34,273 bases of DNA from Bacteroides acidifaciens (lineage in GTDB: Bacteria; Bacteroidota; Bacteroidia; Bacteroidales; Bacteroidaceae). Shown in pieces: positions 9,030 to 16,002 of this stretch. Both the position numbers and the translations under genes were made by a program. Under the pieces are notes generated by a model. The model made no database searches and was not told the DNA's origin. It worked only from the letters and a program-made list of their open reading frames with translations. The stretch spans positions 1 through 34,273 of the forward strand of contig NZ_JANJZR010000047.1 of assembly GCF_024623065.1 (NCBI RefSeq). The letters run 5' to 3'. Numbering within the stretch: position 1 is the stretch's first letter; each line of letters opens with the position of its first letter.

Positions 9030-10130
9030 ATGAAAAAGACATTGACCATCAATTTAGGAGGAACTGTCTATCATATAGATGATGATGCCTACCGTCTGCT
9101 AGACAATTACCTGGCTAACCTGAAGCATTACTTTCGTAAACAGGAAGGTGCGGAAGAGATCGTAAACGATATTGAAATGCGTATTGCCGAACTGTTTGCC
9201 GAGAAAATAGCCGAGGGAAAACAAGTCATAACCGTTTCGGATGTAGAAGAAATTATAGCTCGTGTAGGGAAACCTGAAGACTTTGGAATTGCCGATGATG
9301 ATACGGATTCTCAGAAAAAAACGGAACAGTCTGCTTCTTCCGCCAGTCAGTCATATACGCGTACCGCTGCTCCGCGTCGTTTGTTCCGTGATCCGGACAA
9401 TAAATTGCTGGGTGGTGTGGCATCAGGACTGGCAGCCTATTTCGGTTGGGATATTACTTTGGTGCGTATCCTAATGATAATCTTCGTGTTTGTTCCTTAT
9501 TGTCCGATGATTATACTTTATATTATTGGGTGGATTGTTATTCCTGAAGCCCATACTGCGGCAGAAAAGCTGAGTATGCGTGGCGAAGCGGTCACAATCG
9601 AGAATATTGGTAAAACGGTGACAGACGGTTTCGAACGCGTAGCGGACGGAGTCAATAATTATATGAATTCAGGAAAACCCCGTACGTTTCTTCAGAAGGT
9701 AGGGGATGTGTTTGTTTCCATCGCAGCCGTTCTTTTTAAAATATTTCTAGTAGCCTTGGTGATTATCTGTTGTCCTATGCTGTTTGTCCTTGCTGTTGTG
9801 CTGGTGGCTTTGGTATTTGCCGCTATTGCGGTAGCGGTCAGTGGTGGCGCTTTGCTTTATGAGATGCTGCCTGCCATCAGTTGGGCGCCGATAGCTTCCA
9901 TATCGCCTATGATGACATTGCTGGGTACAATTGCCGGAGTCGCCTTGATTGGTATTCCATTGGGTGCTTTCCTTTATACTATTCTTCGTCAGTTGTTCCA
10001 TTGGTCACCGATGGGGACAGGCTTGAAATGGTCGTTGCTGATTCTATGGATATTGGGTGCTGCCATTATGATTATTAGTCTTTCAGCCCTTGGCTGGCGA
10101 CTGCCTTTATATGGCTTACACTGCTCTTAA
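9030..10130 (+). CDS. PspC-domain membrane protein
   Basis: The product has 366 residues. The first 90 are soluble, begin with KKTLTINLGGTVYHIDDDAY and continue with a helical segment ending DVEEIIARVGKPEDFG. A PspC domain follows at about residues 112-175 (RRLFRDPDNKLLGGVASGL, then a hydrophobic helix through IGWIVIPEA). The last 150 residues hold several more transmembrane segments. PspC domains sense or respond to envelope stress in the phage-shock system, but no PspA, PspB or PspF is present here. Partnership with the PadR regulator suggests envelope-stress-responsive expression, which is inference. The gene ends at a strong terminator. Confidence 0.88.
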   Translation: MKKTLTINLGGTVYHIDDDAYRLLDNYLANLKHYFRKQEGAEEIVNDIEMRIAELFAEKIAEGKQVITVSDVEEIIARVGKPEDFGIADDDTDSQKKTEQSASSASQSYTRTAAPRRLFRDPDNKLLGGVASGLAAYFGWDITLVRILMIIFVFVPYCPMIILYIIGWIVIPEAHTAAEKLSMRGEAVTIENIGKTVTDGFERVADGVNNYMNSGKPRTFLQKVGDVFVSIAAVLFKIFLVALVIICCPMLFVLAVVLVALVFAAIAVAVSGGALLYEMLPAISWAPIASISPMMTLLGTIAGVALIGIPLGAFLYTILRQLFHWSPMGTGLKWSLLILWILGAAIMIISLSALGWRLPLYGLHCS

Positions 10131-10179
10131 CTAATACTCATTCTATTAAAAAAAGGATAATATTTATTCTTTTATAACT

Positions 10180-10216
10180 AAATGTACCCCGATAGTGTGT
10201 CCGGGGTACATTTTTT
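10180..10216 (+). terminator. Terminator of the padR-pspC operon
   Basis: A 12-bp stem (10180-10191 with 10202-10213, core GTACCCCG/CGGGGTAC) with a 10-base loop runs into TTTTTT. It lies 50 bases after the PspC gene. Confidence 0.9.
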
Positions 10217-10248
10217 GTTCTTTTTTATCGTAGGTCGAGAATTTTTAT

Positions 10249-10256
10249 TAAATTTG
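10249..10256 (+). promoter_or_regulatory. -7 box of the MBL hydrolase operon
   Basis: TAAATTTG matches TAnnTTTG and lies 25 bases upstream of the ATG at 10281. This supports that start. Confidence 0.6.
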
Positions 10257-10280
10257 TAAAGACGTATTCAAGAAATAAAA

Positions 10281-11279
10281 ATGGGTGAGCGTATATGTTT
10301 TAGGAGAAACGAACGTCTGGTCACCGTTAATCCATATTGGCGGGGAAATCCAATGGTTCGCGGACGTTTTTTTAATAGACAACACCGCTTCCGTCCGGGG
10401 ATGGGAAGTGTGTTGAAATGGCGTTTCTCGCCCAATCCGCAACGCAAAGAAAAGAAGACGGTGAAGTGGAATCCGAGAGTTTGCTATCTTCGCTCCTTGG
10501 ACGCTGTGGTAGGGAATTCCCTGATATGGCTGGGACATAATTCCTTCTTTCTCCAATTGGCAGGTAAAAGAATCATGTTCGATCCGGTATTCGGAAGTAT
10601 CCCTTTTGTAAAGCGTCAGAGTGAATTTCCCGCTAATCCTGATATCTTTACAGGGATTGACTATCTGCTCGTCAGCCACGACCATTTCGACCATTTGGAT
10701 AAACAAAGTATTGCCCGCCTCTTGAAGAACAATCCGCAAATGAAACTCTTCTGTGGACTGGGAACAGGGGAATTAATTCAGAACTGGTTTCCAGAGATGA
10801 AGGTAATTGAAGCCGGCTGGTATCAGCAGATGGAAGACGAAGGACTCAAAATAACCTTCCTTCCGGCACAGCATTGGAGCAAACGCTCCGTGCGTGACGG
10901 CGGACAACGATTGTGGGGTGCCTTTATGCTGCAAGGCGGTGGCATCTCACTCTATTATAGCGGTGATACGGGATATTCGAGTCACTTCCGCGAAATTCCG
11001 GACTTGTTCGGTGCGCCGGATTATGCTTTGCTGGGAATCGGCGCATACAAACCCCGTTGGTTTATGCGCCCTAACCATATCTCGCCTTACGAATCGCTGA
11101 CTGCTGCCGAAGAAATGTGTGTCGGGCTTACTATCCCGATGCATTATGGTACATTTGACCTGTCTGACGAACCTTTGCACGATCCCCCGAAAGTTTTTGC
11201 GGCGGAAGCGAAGAAAAGAAAGATTCCGGTAGAAATCCCTTGTTTGGGAGAAATTGTAAAACTGAATAAAAAGAAATAA
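10281..11279 (+). CDS. MBL-fold metal-dependent hydrolase (NAPE-PLD-like)
   Basis: The product is a 332-residue metallo-beta-lactamase-fold protein. The metal-binding motif HDHFDHLD lies near residue 132. Further ligands are probably the histidine in AQHWSKR (about 197), the aspartate in YYSGDTGYSS (about 228) and the histidine in PMHYGTFDL (about 288). The strands WLGHNSFFLQLAGKRIMFDPVF and the C-terminal ...HISPYESLTAAEE are typical of the subgroup that includes N-acyl-phosphatidylethanolamine phospholipase D and UlaG-like proteins. The roughly 85-residue Arg-rich N-terminus (FRRNERLVTVNPYWRGN) is shared with that subgroup. No signal peptide is visible, so it is probably cytoplasmic. The substrate is unknown. 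It is followed after 10 bases by the flavin-reductase-like gene. Confidence 0.87.
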   Translation: MGERICFRRNERLVTVNPYWRGNPMVRGRFFNRQHRFRPGMGSVLKWRFSPNPQRKEKKTVKWNPRVCYLRSLDAVVGNSLIWLGHNSFFLQLAGKRIMFDPVFGSIPFVKRQSEFPANPDIFTGIDYLLVSHDHFDHLDKQSIARLLKNNPQMKLFCGLGTGELIQNWFPEMKVIEAGWYQQMEDEGLKITFLPAQHWSKRSVRDGGQRLWGAFMLQGGGISLYYSGDTGYSSHFREIPDLFGAPDYALLGIGAYKPRWFMRPNHISPYESLTAAEEMCVGLTIPMHYGTFDLSDEPLHDPPKVFAAEAKKRKIPVEIPCLGEIVKLNKKK

Positions 11280-11289
11280 CTATAAACGA

Positions 11290-11808
11290 ATGAATAAAGA
11301 GATGAAGAAATTGGAAATTAAAGACTTGAAAGAGAACTTTTTTGAGGCAATCGGAAAAGAATGGATGCTGGTCACGGCCGGTACAAAAGAGAAGTTTAAT
11401 ACAATGACAGCAAGCTGGGGTGGCATCGGTTGGTTGTGGAATAAGCCCGTGGCGTTTGTTTTTGTTCGCCCCGAACGTTATACATATGAATTTATAGAGA
11501 AGAGCGACTATCTGACGTTATCTTTCTTAGGAGAAGAAAACAAGAAAATTCATGCAGTATGTGGCTCCAAGTCGGGACGGAATATAGATAAAGTCAAAGA
11601 GACCGGATTGAAACCTATATTTACGGAAGAGGGAAATGTATTGTTCGAGCAAGCCCGTCTGAGCCTGGAATGTAAGAAACTCTATGCCGACAGTATCAAA
11701 CCGGAATGTTTTCTGGATAAGGAATCATTGGAAAAATGGTATGATAGTGCGCATGGCTGTTTTCATAAGATGTATATTGTAGAAATTGAAAATATATATT
11801 CGGAATAG
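11290..11808 (+). CDS. Flavin-reductase-like, FMN-binding split-barrel protein
   Basis: The product has 172 residues with a split-barrel flavin-reductase-like fold. Visible family features are the N-terminal WMLVTAGTKEKFNTMTASWG, where FMN phosphate-binding residues usually lie, VFVRPERYTYEFIEKSDYLTLSFL, and the closing strand HKMYIVEIENIY. Members bind FMN and often reduce it with NAD(P)H, or serve as uncharacterised flavoproteins. It starts 10 bases after the MBL hydrolase and is probably co-transcribed with it. ATG 11290 is used, and an in-frame ATG at 11302 (MKKLEIKDL) is also possible. The exact reaction is unknown. Confidence 0.82.
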   Translation: MNKEMKKLEIKDLKENFFEAIGKEWMLVTAGTKEKFNTMTASWGGIGWLWNKPVAFVFVRPERYTYEFIEKSDYLTLSFLGEENKKIHAVCGSKSGRNIDKVKETGLKPIFTEEGNVLFEQARLSLECKKLYADSIKPECFLDKESLEKWYDSAHGCFHKMYIVEIENIYSE

Positions 11809-11839
11809 ATTTAGCGGTTTTTTTTATGAATGCAATGGG

Positions 11840-11880
11840 GAAGCCCCTGAACTCAAGAGATTGAGAACAGGGGCTTCTTT
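11840..11880. terminator. Terminator between flavin reductase and S9 peptidase genes
   Basis: A 10-bp outer stem (11840-11849 with 11868-11877, GAAGCCCCTG/CAGGGGCTTC) and a 5-bp inner stem (11852-11856 with 11861-11865) are separated by a symmetric AA/AA bulge and followed by TTT. It lies between convergent genes. Confidence 0.85.
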
Positions 11881-11940
11881 GGGTTTGCAGTGTTTGGGTT
11901 TGCTATGTTTTATTCACTATGTAACTAGTTTTTTGAAACT

Positions 11941-14043
11941 CTATTTGGATGGAGTTTTCTTTACCCATTTGTCCAGCCATTCGAAGAATGTGCGTTGCCA
12001 TAACACTCCATTTTGCGGCTTCAATACCCAATGGTTTTCATCCGGATAAATCAGCAGCTCTGCAGGAACACCACGCATCACGGCAGCATCGAAGGCAGCC
12101 ATTGCCTGATTAGCCAAAATACGATAGTCTTTTTCTCCATGGATACAGAGAATCGGAGTATCCCATTTTTCTACGAAGAGGTGAGGGGAGTTGGCGAAAG
12201 TACGTTGTGCCACCGGGTTTTGTTTTTCCCAGTATGCACCTCCCATATCCCAGTTGGCAAACCATTTCTCTTCAGTTTCCAGATATTGCATTTCCATATT
12301 GAAGATACCGTCGTGGGCAATAAACGCTTTGAATCGTTTGTCATGATGTCCCGCCAACCAGTATACGGAGAATCCTCCGAAGCTGGCACCTACACATCCC
12401 AAACGGTCTTTATCTACATACGGCTCTTTCGCTATCTCGTCGATAGCAGTGAAGTAATCTTTCATACACTGGCCACCGTAGTCACCGCTGATCTGTTCGT
12501 TCCATTCCACACCGAATCCCGGCAAGCCGCGACGATTGGGAGCAACAATGATATAATCATTGGCTGCCATAATCTGGAAGTTCCAGCGATAAGACCAGAA
12601 CTGGCTTACCGGACTTTGCGGACCTCCCTCGCAGAACAACAAAGTAGGATATTTCTTGTTCGGATCGAACTGCGGAGGATAGATCACCCATGTCAACATC
12701 TGTTTGCCGTCTGTTGTTTTCATCCAGCGACCTTCCACTTTACCCATTTCCAACTGGTCGTAGATTTGCTTATTCTCCTGCGTCAGTTGGGTAGTAGAGC
12801 CATCCAGTGCCACAGTGTAGAGCTCATCACCCATGCTCATTGAATGACGTTTGGCAATCAACTTATCACCCAAAAGAGCCACACCTTCATAATCGTACAT
12901 GCCTGAAGTGATTGCCTTTACCGAATCAGTCGCCAAATCCAGCGCATAAATCTGCGATTCTCCGTGCCATACTCCTGTGAAATAGATAGTCTTGGCATCT
13001 GTGCCCCATACAAAAGCATCCACATTCGACTCGAACGCCTTGCTGACAAACCGTTTCTCACCGGTTTCCAGGTTCATGATAAACAGACGGTTCAGGTCGG
13101 CTTCGTAGCCGTCACGTTCCATACTCTGCCAGGCGATATACTTGCCGTCCGGAGAGTATTGCGGATTGGTATCATATCCTTTGTTTTCTTCCGTGATATT
13201 TTCCGTTTTTTGGGTGTTCAGGTCATAAACGTAAATATCGGAGTTGGTGGAAATCGCATATTCCAATCCTGTCTTTTTACGGCAAGTGTAAGCCACTTTG
13301 TCCGAAGTCGTATTCCAGGCAAGTTGCTCAATGCCACCCCAAGGCTTCATCGGACTTTCATACGGTTCGCCGTTCAGAATATCCACGATATTGGAAATGC
13401 CGTTACCATCAAAGTCGGCAACAAAAGGATGTGGAGCTGTCGTCACCCATTCATCCCAATGTTTGTACATCAGGTCGGTCACGATGATACCTGTGGATTT
13501 CGGCAGGTCCGGATATTTATCGGCAGTGCTTTCTTTCGTCTTTACTTGTGAAATAAACAGCAACTTTTTGCCATCCGGTGAAATGGAATAACCTTCGATG
13601 TCTCCCTCGTAGTTGGTCAACTGCTTGCGGCCGCTGCCGTCCGGATTCATCTCGTAGAGCTGGCTGCTTCCGTTGTCATTGCTTAGAAAAGCGAGCTTGC
13701 TGCCTCCTTTAATCCATGTCACTTCATTTTCCTGATACGGGGTATGAGTGATTTGCTGGTTGTCGCTTCCATCCGCGTTCATCACGAAGACTTCGCGGTT
13801 ACTCTTGTTTTCCGGTACGCTGTAGTATGCCACCGTATACGCAATTTTCTTTCCGTCGGGCGATACGGCGAATCCGCCGATACGTCCCATTGCCCAAAGT
13901 GCTTCGGGAGTCATGCGCTTCCCTTCGATCTTAATATCCGATTTCTCGATAAGCACCTGATCTGTCTTGCCTGCGTCTTTGGTTCCTCCGCAGGCAGCTA
14001 ACAACATTGCTGCTGACATCATAAATAAATTAGCTTGTCTCAT
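11941..14043 (-). CDS. Lipoprotein S9-family peptidase (dipeptidyl-peptidase 5-like)
   Basis: The product is a 700-residue prolyl-oligopeptidase-family serine peptidase. A lipoprotein signal ends MLLAAC (Cys18) and is followed by GG rather than acidic residues, so surface export is not indicated. Residues 45-430 form a beta-propeller with repeated SPDGKK and WDF-like units. The alpha/beta-hydrolase domain holds the catalytic triad: Ser554 in GASFGG, Asp639 in HGEKDYR and His671 in DENHW. Length and layout match acylaminoacyl-peptidase/DPP5-type enzymes, which release dipeptides from peptides in the periplasm for uptake. The gene stands alone, convergent with the flavin-reductase gene and divergent from the HTH-kinase operon. 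Confidence 0.92.
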   Translation of the reverse strand: MRQANLFMMSAAMLLAACGGTKDAGKTDQVLIEKSDIKIEGKRMTPEALWAMGRIGGFAVSPDGKKIAYTVAYYSVPENKSNREVFVMNADGSDNQQITHTPYQENEVTWIKGGSKLAFLSNDNGSSQLYEMNPDGSGRKQLTNYEGDIEGYSISPDGKKLLFISQVKTKESTADKYPDLPKSTGIIVTDLMYKHWDEWVTTAPHPFVADFDGNGISNIVDILNGEPYESPMKPWGGIEQLAWNTTSDKVAYTCRKKTGLEYAISTNSDIYVYDLNTQKTENITEENKGYDTNPQYSPDGKYIAWQSMERDGYEADLNRLFIMNLETGEKRFVSKAFESNVDAFVWGTDAKTIYFTGVWHGESQIYALDLATDSVKAITSGMYDYEGVALLGDKLIAKRHSMSMGDELYTVALDGSTTQLTQENKQIYDQLEMGKVEGRWMKTTDGKQMLTWVIYPPQFDPNKKYPTLLFCEGGPQSPVSQFWSYRWNFQIMAANDYIIVAPNRRGLPGFGVEWNEQISGDYGGQCMKDYFTAIDEIAKEPYVDKDRLGCVGASFGGFSVYWLAGHHDKRFKAFIAHDGIFNMEMQYLETEEKWFANWDMGGAYWEKQNPVAQRTFANSPHLFVEKWDTPILCIHGEKDYRILANQAMAAFDAAVMRGVPAELLIYPDENHWVLKPQNGVLWQRTFFEWLDKWVKKTPSK

Positions 14044-14088
14044 ATTTTAAAATGATTGTTTAGTAATTTTTTTATTAGAATAGCCGGA

Positions 14089-14096
14089 CAAATATA
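14089..14096 (-). promoter_or_regulatory. -7 box of the S9 peptidase gene
   Basis: CAAATATA on the plus strand reads TATATTTG on the minus strand. It lies 46 bases upstream of the ATG and is adjacent to the opposing kinase-operon promoter. Confidence 0.6.
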
Positions 14097-14117
14097 CGAT
14101 AATAAAACGATTTTACT

Positions 14118-14125
14118 TATCTTTG
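14118..14125 (+). promoter_or_regulatory. -7 box of the HTH-kinase operon
   Basis: TATCTTTG matches TAnnTTTG and is 29 bases before the ATG at 14154. Its upstream region overlaps the peptidase promoter, so the two could influence each other. Confidence 0.6.
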
Positions 14126-14153
14126 TTCATTATAAAATATTCAGTATTGAATC

Positions 14154-14732
14154 ATGAATGTATATAAACCGGAAATAGCGGAACTTTTATTGCTGGTCGA
14201 AAAGAAATATGGAAAAGCTTTGCGGACAACTACCGATTTTGAGGAGTTTTCTTTTTATTTGCAGAGTCACTCATGGGGGAGAATTTCAACTTCTACACTG
14301 AAACGTTTGTGGGGATATGTAAATGATATGCATACACCACGTATGCAGACACTTGATTTATTGTCCCGCTTCATCGGTTTTGATTTATTCAGTACTTTCT
14401 GTAGTTACTTGAAGAGTAGCAGTGCGTACAATTCTTCATTTTTCTCTGCCTGTCAGGTGACGGCAAGTGAACTTGTTCCCGGAGCGGAAGTCGAAATCGG
14501 ATGGTCGCCCAATCGTTATCTGCGTTTGCTTTATAAAGGAAAGGCTTTGTTCGAAGTGTGTGAGGCACGTCAGTCTAAGTTGCAAAAAGGAGACTGTTTC
14601 GAGACATCCGCTTTCTTGAAAGGGCAACCTTTGTTTTTGCCATACGTTTTACGTGATGGAGTTCGTACCTCGCCATTTATTGCGGGGCGGAACGGTGGTC
14701 TTACTTTGTTGAACTGTATAGGTCATGAGTGA
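14154..14732 (+). CDS. Small HTH-like protein coupled to a Ser/Thr kinase
   Basis: The product has 192 residues without signal peptide or membrane segment. The first 90 are helical. The stretch TTTDFEEFSFYL followed by ISTSTLKRLWGYV and PRMQTLDLLSRFIGF resembles a helix-turn-helix-like domain recurrent in Bacteroidetes regulators (recollection, not searched). The second half, from about residue 105, is a beta-rich domain with SELVPGAEVEIGWSPNRYLRL, KLQKGDCFETS and a C-terminal GGLTLL. Its last 8 bases overlap the kinase start (ATGAGTGA), so translation of the two is probably coupled. It may be the substrate, adaptor or transcriptional output of the kinase, which is inference. No established function was recognised. 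Confidence 0.75.
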   Translation: MNVYKPEIAELLLLVEKKYGKALRTTTDFEEFSFYLQSHSWGRISTSTLKRLWGYVNDMHTPRMQTLDLLSRFIGFDLFSTFCSYLKSSSAYNSSFFSACQVTASELVPGAEVEIGWSPNRYLRLLYKGKALFEVCEARQSKLQKGDCFETSAFLKGQPLFLPYVLRDGVRTSPFIAGRNGGLTLLNCIGHE

Positions 14733-15876
14733 CGATACTTTTACTTCCGGCTTTATAGGGCAAACAATGTCTCCTGTCGACGTGGCTTTTACGGATATTC
14801 AGGAAATATATACTTCCCGTTCAGGATGGAATCGTTTGTTTCGTTGCCATCGGCATGGTAAGTTGCATGTGCTGAAAACTTTGCAGCCGATGTATAAAGG
14901 AACGGCTTTTTACGAACAGGCTCTTAAAAAAGAATTCAATATCGGCTATCAATTAGAACATCCTCATATTTGTCGTACATTGGGATGGGAGAATGTACCG
15001 TCTGTAGGGTGCTGCATCCTGTTGGAATATGTGGACGGAGTCACTTTGAAAGAGTTTATGCAGCAAGGAAAACTGACTCGTCCTATGGCGGTCAAGATCA
15101 TCAACGAACTGTGTAGTGCCTTACAATACATCCATAGCAAGCAGATTGTCCACCGTGATTTGAAGCCGGACAATATTCTGATTACACACAATGGTAACAA
15201 TGTGAAACTGATTGATTTCAGCCTTTCCGATTGTGATGATTACGATGTGCTGAAGCTTCCTGCCGGCACACGTTATTATCTTGCCCCCGAGATGTTGCAA
15301 CCGGATGTGTCATTGGATTTGCGGGCTGATATTTATTCGCTTGGGGTAATTATTGGTGAGATGGCTACAGCATTAAAAGACAAACAGTTGGCAGCGGTTT
15401 CGCGCAAGTGTACCCGTAGAAAGCGGGAAAAGCGTTATGTGTCTGTTGTGGAGGTGGCAAACGCCGTAACTGTGCCTCGCAGGAAAAGGCTTTATATGGG
15501 GATGGTTGCTGCAGTGTTGGCAGGAGTAGTCTGTGTGGGTGCTTATGCTGTTGCAGGTGACTTGTTGCCGATCTCTGTCTCTTCTTCTCCCTCTTTTTAT
15601 CCTGTCTACGGAAATCAGGTCTGTAGCGAAAGTTGTCTTCGCCTGCTTGCATCTGAACGGATGCGAATGATACATGCTGCCGATTCGTTGGCGGACGAAC
15701 GTTATTGGAAGGCAGATAGCCTGCAACTGATGCAGCAACTGAAAGCTGCGCTGGATGCTGAATATCCATTGCCCGAGTTGCGGGAGTCTGCAGCTTATAA
15801 GTGCCGGTGGGAAGGACTTCAACAAGAAGCGGAACGCCAGTTAAAGCAAATTAAGTCGCTGGTGCGACAACGTTAA
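14725..15876 (+). CDS. Membrane-anchored Hanks-type Ser/Thr protein kinase
   Basis: The product has 383 residues with a eukaryotic-like kinase domain at about 30-245. Visible residues are ATP-site Lys51 (HVLKTL), probable alpha-C Glu70, the catalytic loop HRDLKPDN (Asp145, Asn150), Asp164 in DFS (usual DFG), APE (187-189) and DLRADIYSLG. The glycine-rich loop is not recognisable (IYTSRSGWNRLF), and the region after helix F is very short. A single transmembrane helix (about 257-276) follows basic residues PRRKR. The last roughly 105 residues would be extracytoplasmic, helical and possibly coiled-coil. It thus looks like an envelope-to-cytoplasm signalling protein. The key catalytic residues are present, so it is probably active despite the atypical DFS. 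It is coupled to the upstream HTH-like gene. Confidence 0.88.
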   Translation: MSDDTFTSGFIGQTMSPVDVAFTDIQEIYTSRSGWNRLFRCHRHGKLHVLKTLQPMYKGTAFYEQALKKEFNIGYQLEHPHICRTLGWENVPSVGCCILLEYVDGVTLKEFMQQGKLTRPMAVKIINELCSALQYIHSKQIVHRDLKPDNILITHNGNNVKLIDFSLSDCDDYDVLKLPAGTRYYLAPEMLQPDVSLDLRADIYSLGVIIGEMATALKDKQLAAVSRKCTRRKREKRYVSVVEVANAVTVPRRKRLYMGMVAAVLAGVVCVGAYAVAGDLLPISVSSSPSFYPVYGNQVCSESCLRLLASERMRMIHAADSLADERYWKADSLQLMQQLKAALDAEYPLPELRESAAYKCRWEGLQQEAERQLKQIKSLVRQR

Positions 15877-15916
15877 GATCTCCATACCAAAGAACGTATT
15901 ATATGCAAGAACAACT

Positions 15917-15992
15917 GTGCCACCGTGTTGGCACGACTGTGTCACATTGGTGTCACTGTTGTGCCAATAGGGTGGCACAACAGTGACACCAA
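15917..15992. repeat. Inverted-repeat cluster between convergent genes
   Basis: A perfect 20-bp inverted repeat (15947-15966 with 15973-15992, 6-base loop) is preceded by a smaller hairpin (15917-15922 with 15929-15934). GTGCCA/TGGCAC and GTGTCAC units recur throughout. It lies 11 bases past the stop of the minus-strand LRR gene and 70 bases past the kinase stop. It probably stops or buffers convergent transcripts, but neither strand has the T-run of an intrinsic terminator. Confidence 0.75.
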
Positions 15993-16002
15993 GATGTTAC
16001 AA

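Noticed and set aside
10248..10739. 163-codon minus-strand open frame over the 5' part of the MBL hydrolase gene
   Set aside because: It overlaps a clear MBL-fold gene and has no recognisable domain or promoter.
12013..12843. 276-codon plus-strand open frame
   Set aside because: It is antisense to the S9 peptidase, whose catalytic residues are all in place. No independent coding evidence was seen.
15917..15992. Repeated GTGnCAC units resembling a small CRISPR array
   Set aside because: Units are 6-7 bases, irregularly spaced and arranged as inverted repeats. There are no spacers or cas genes.
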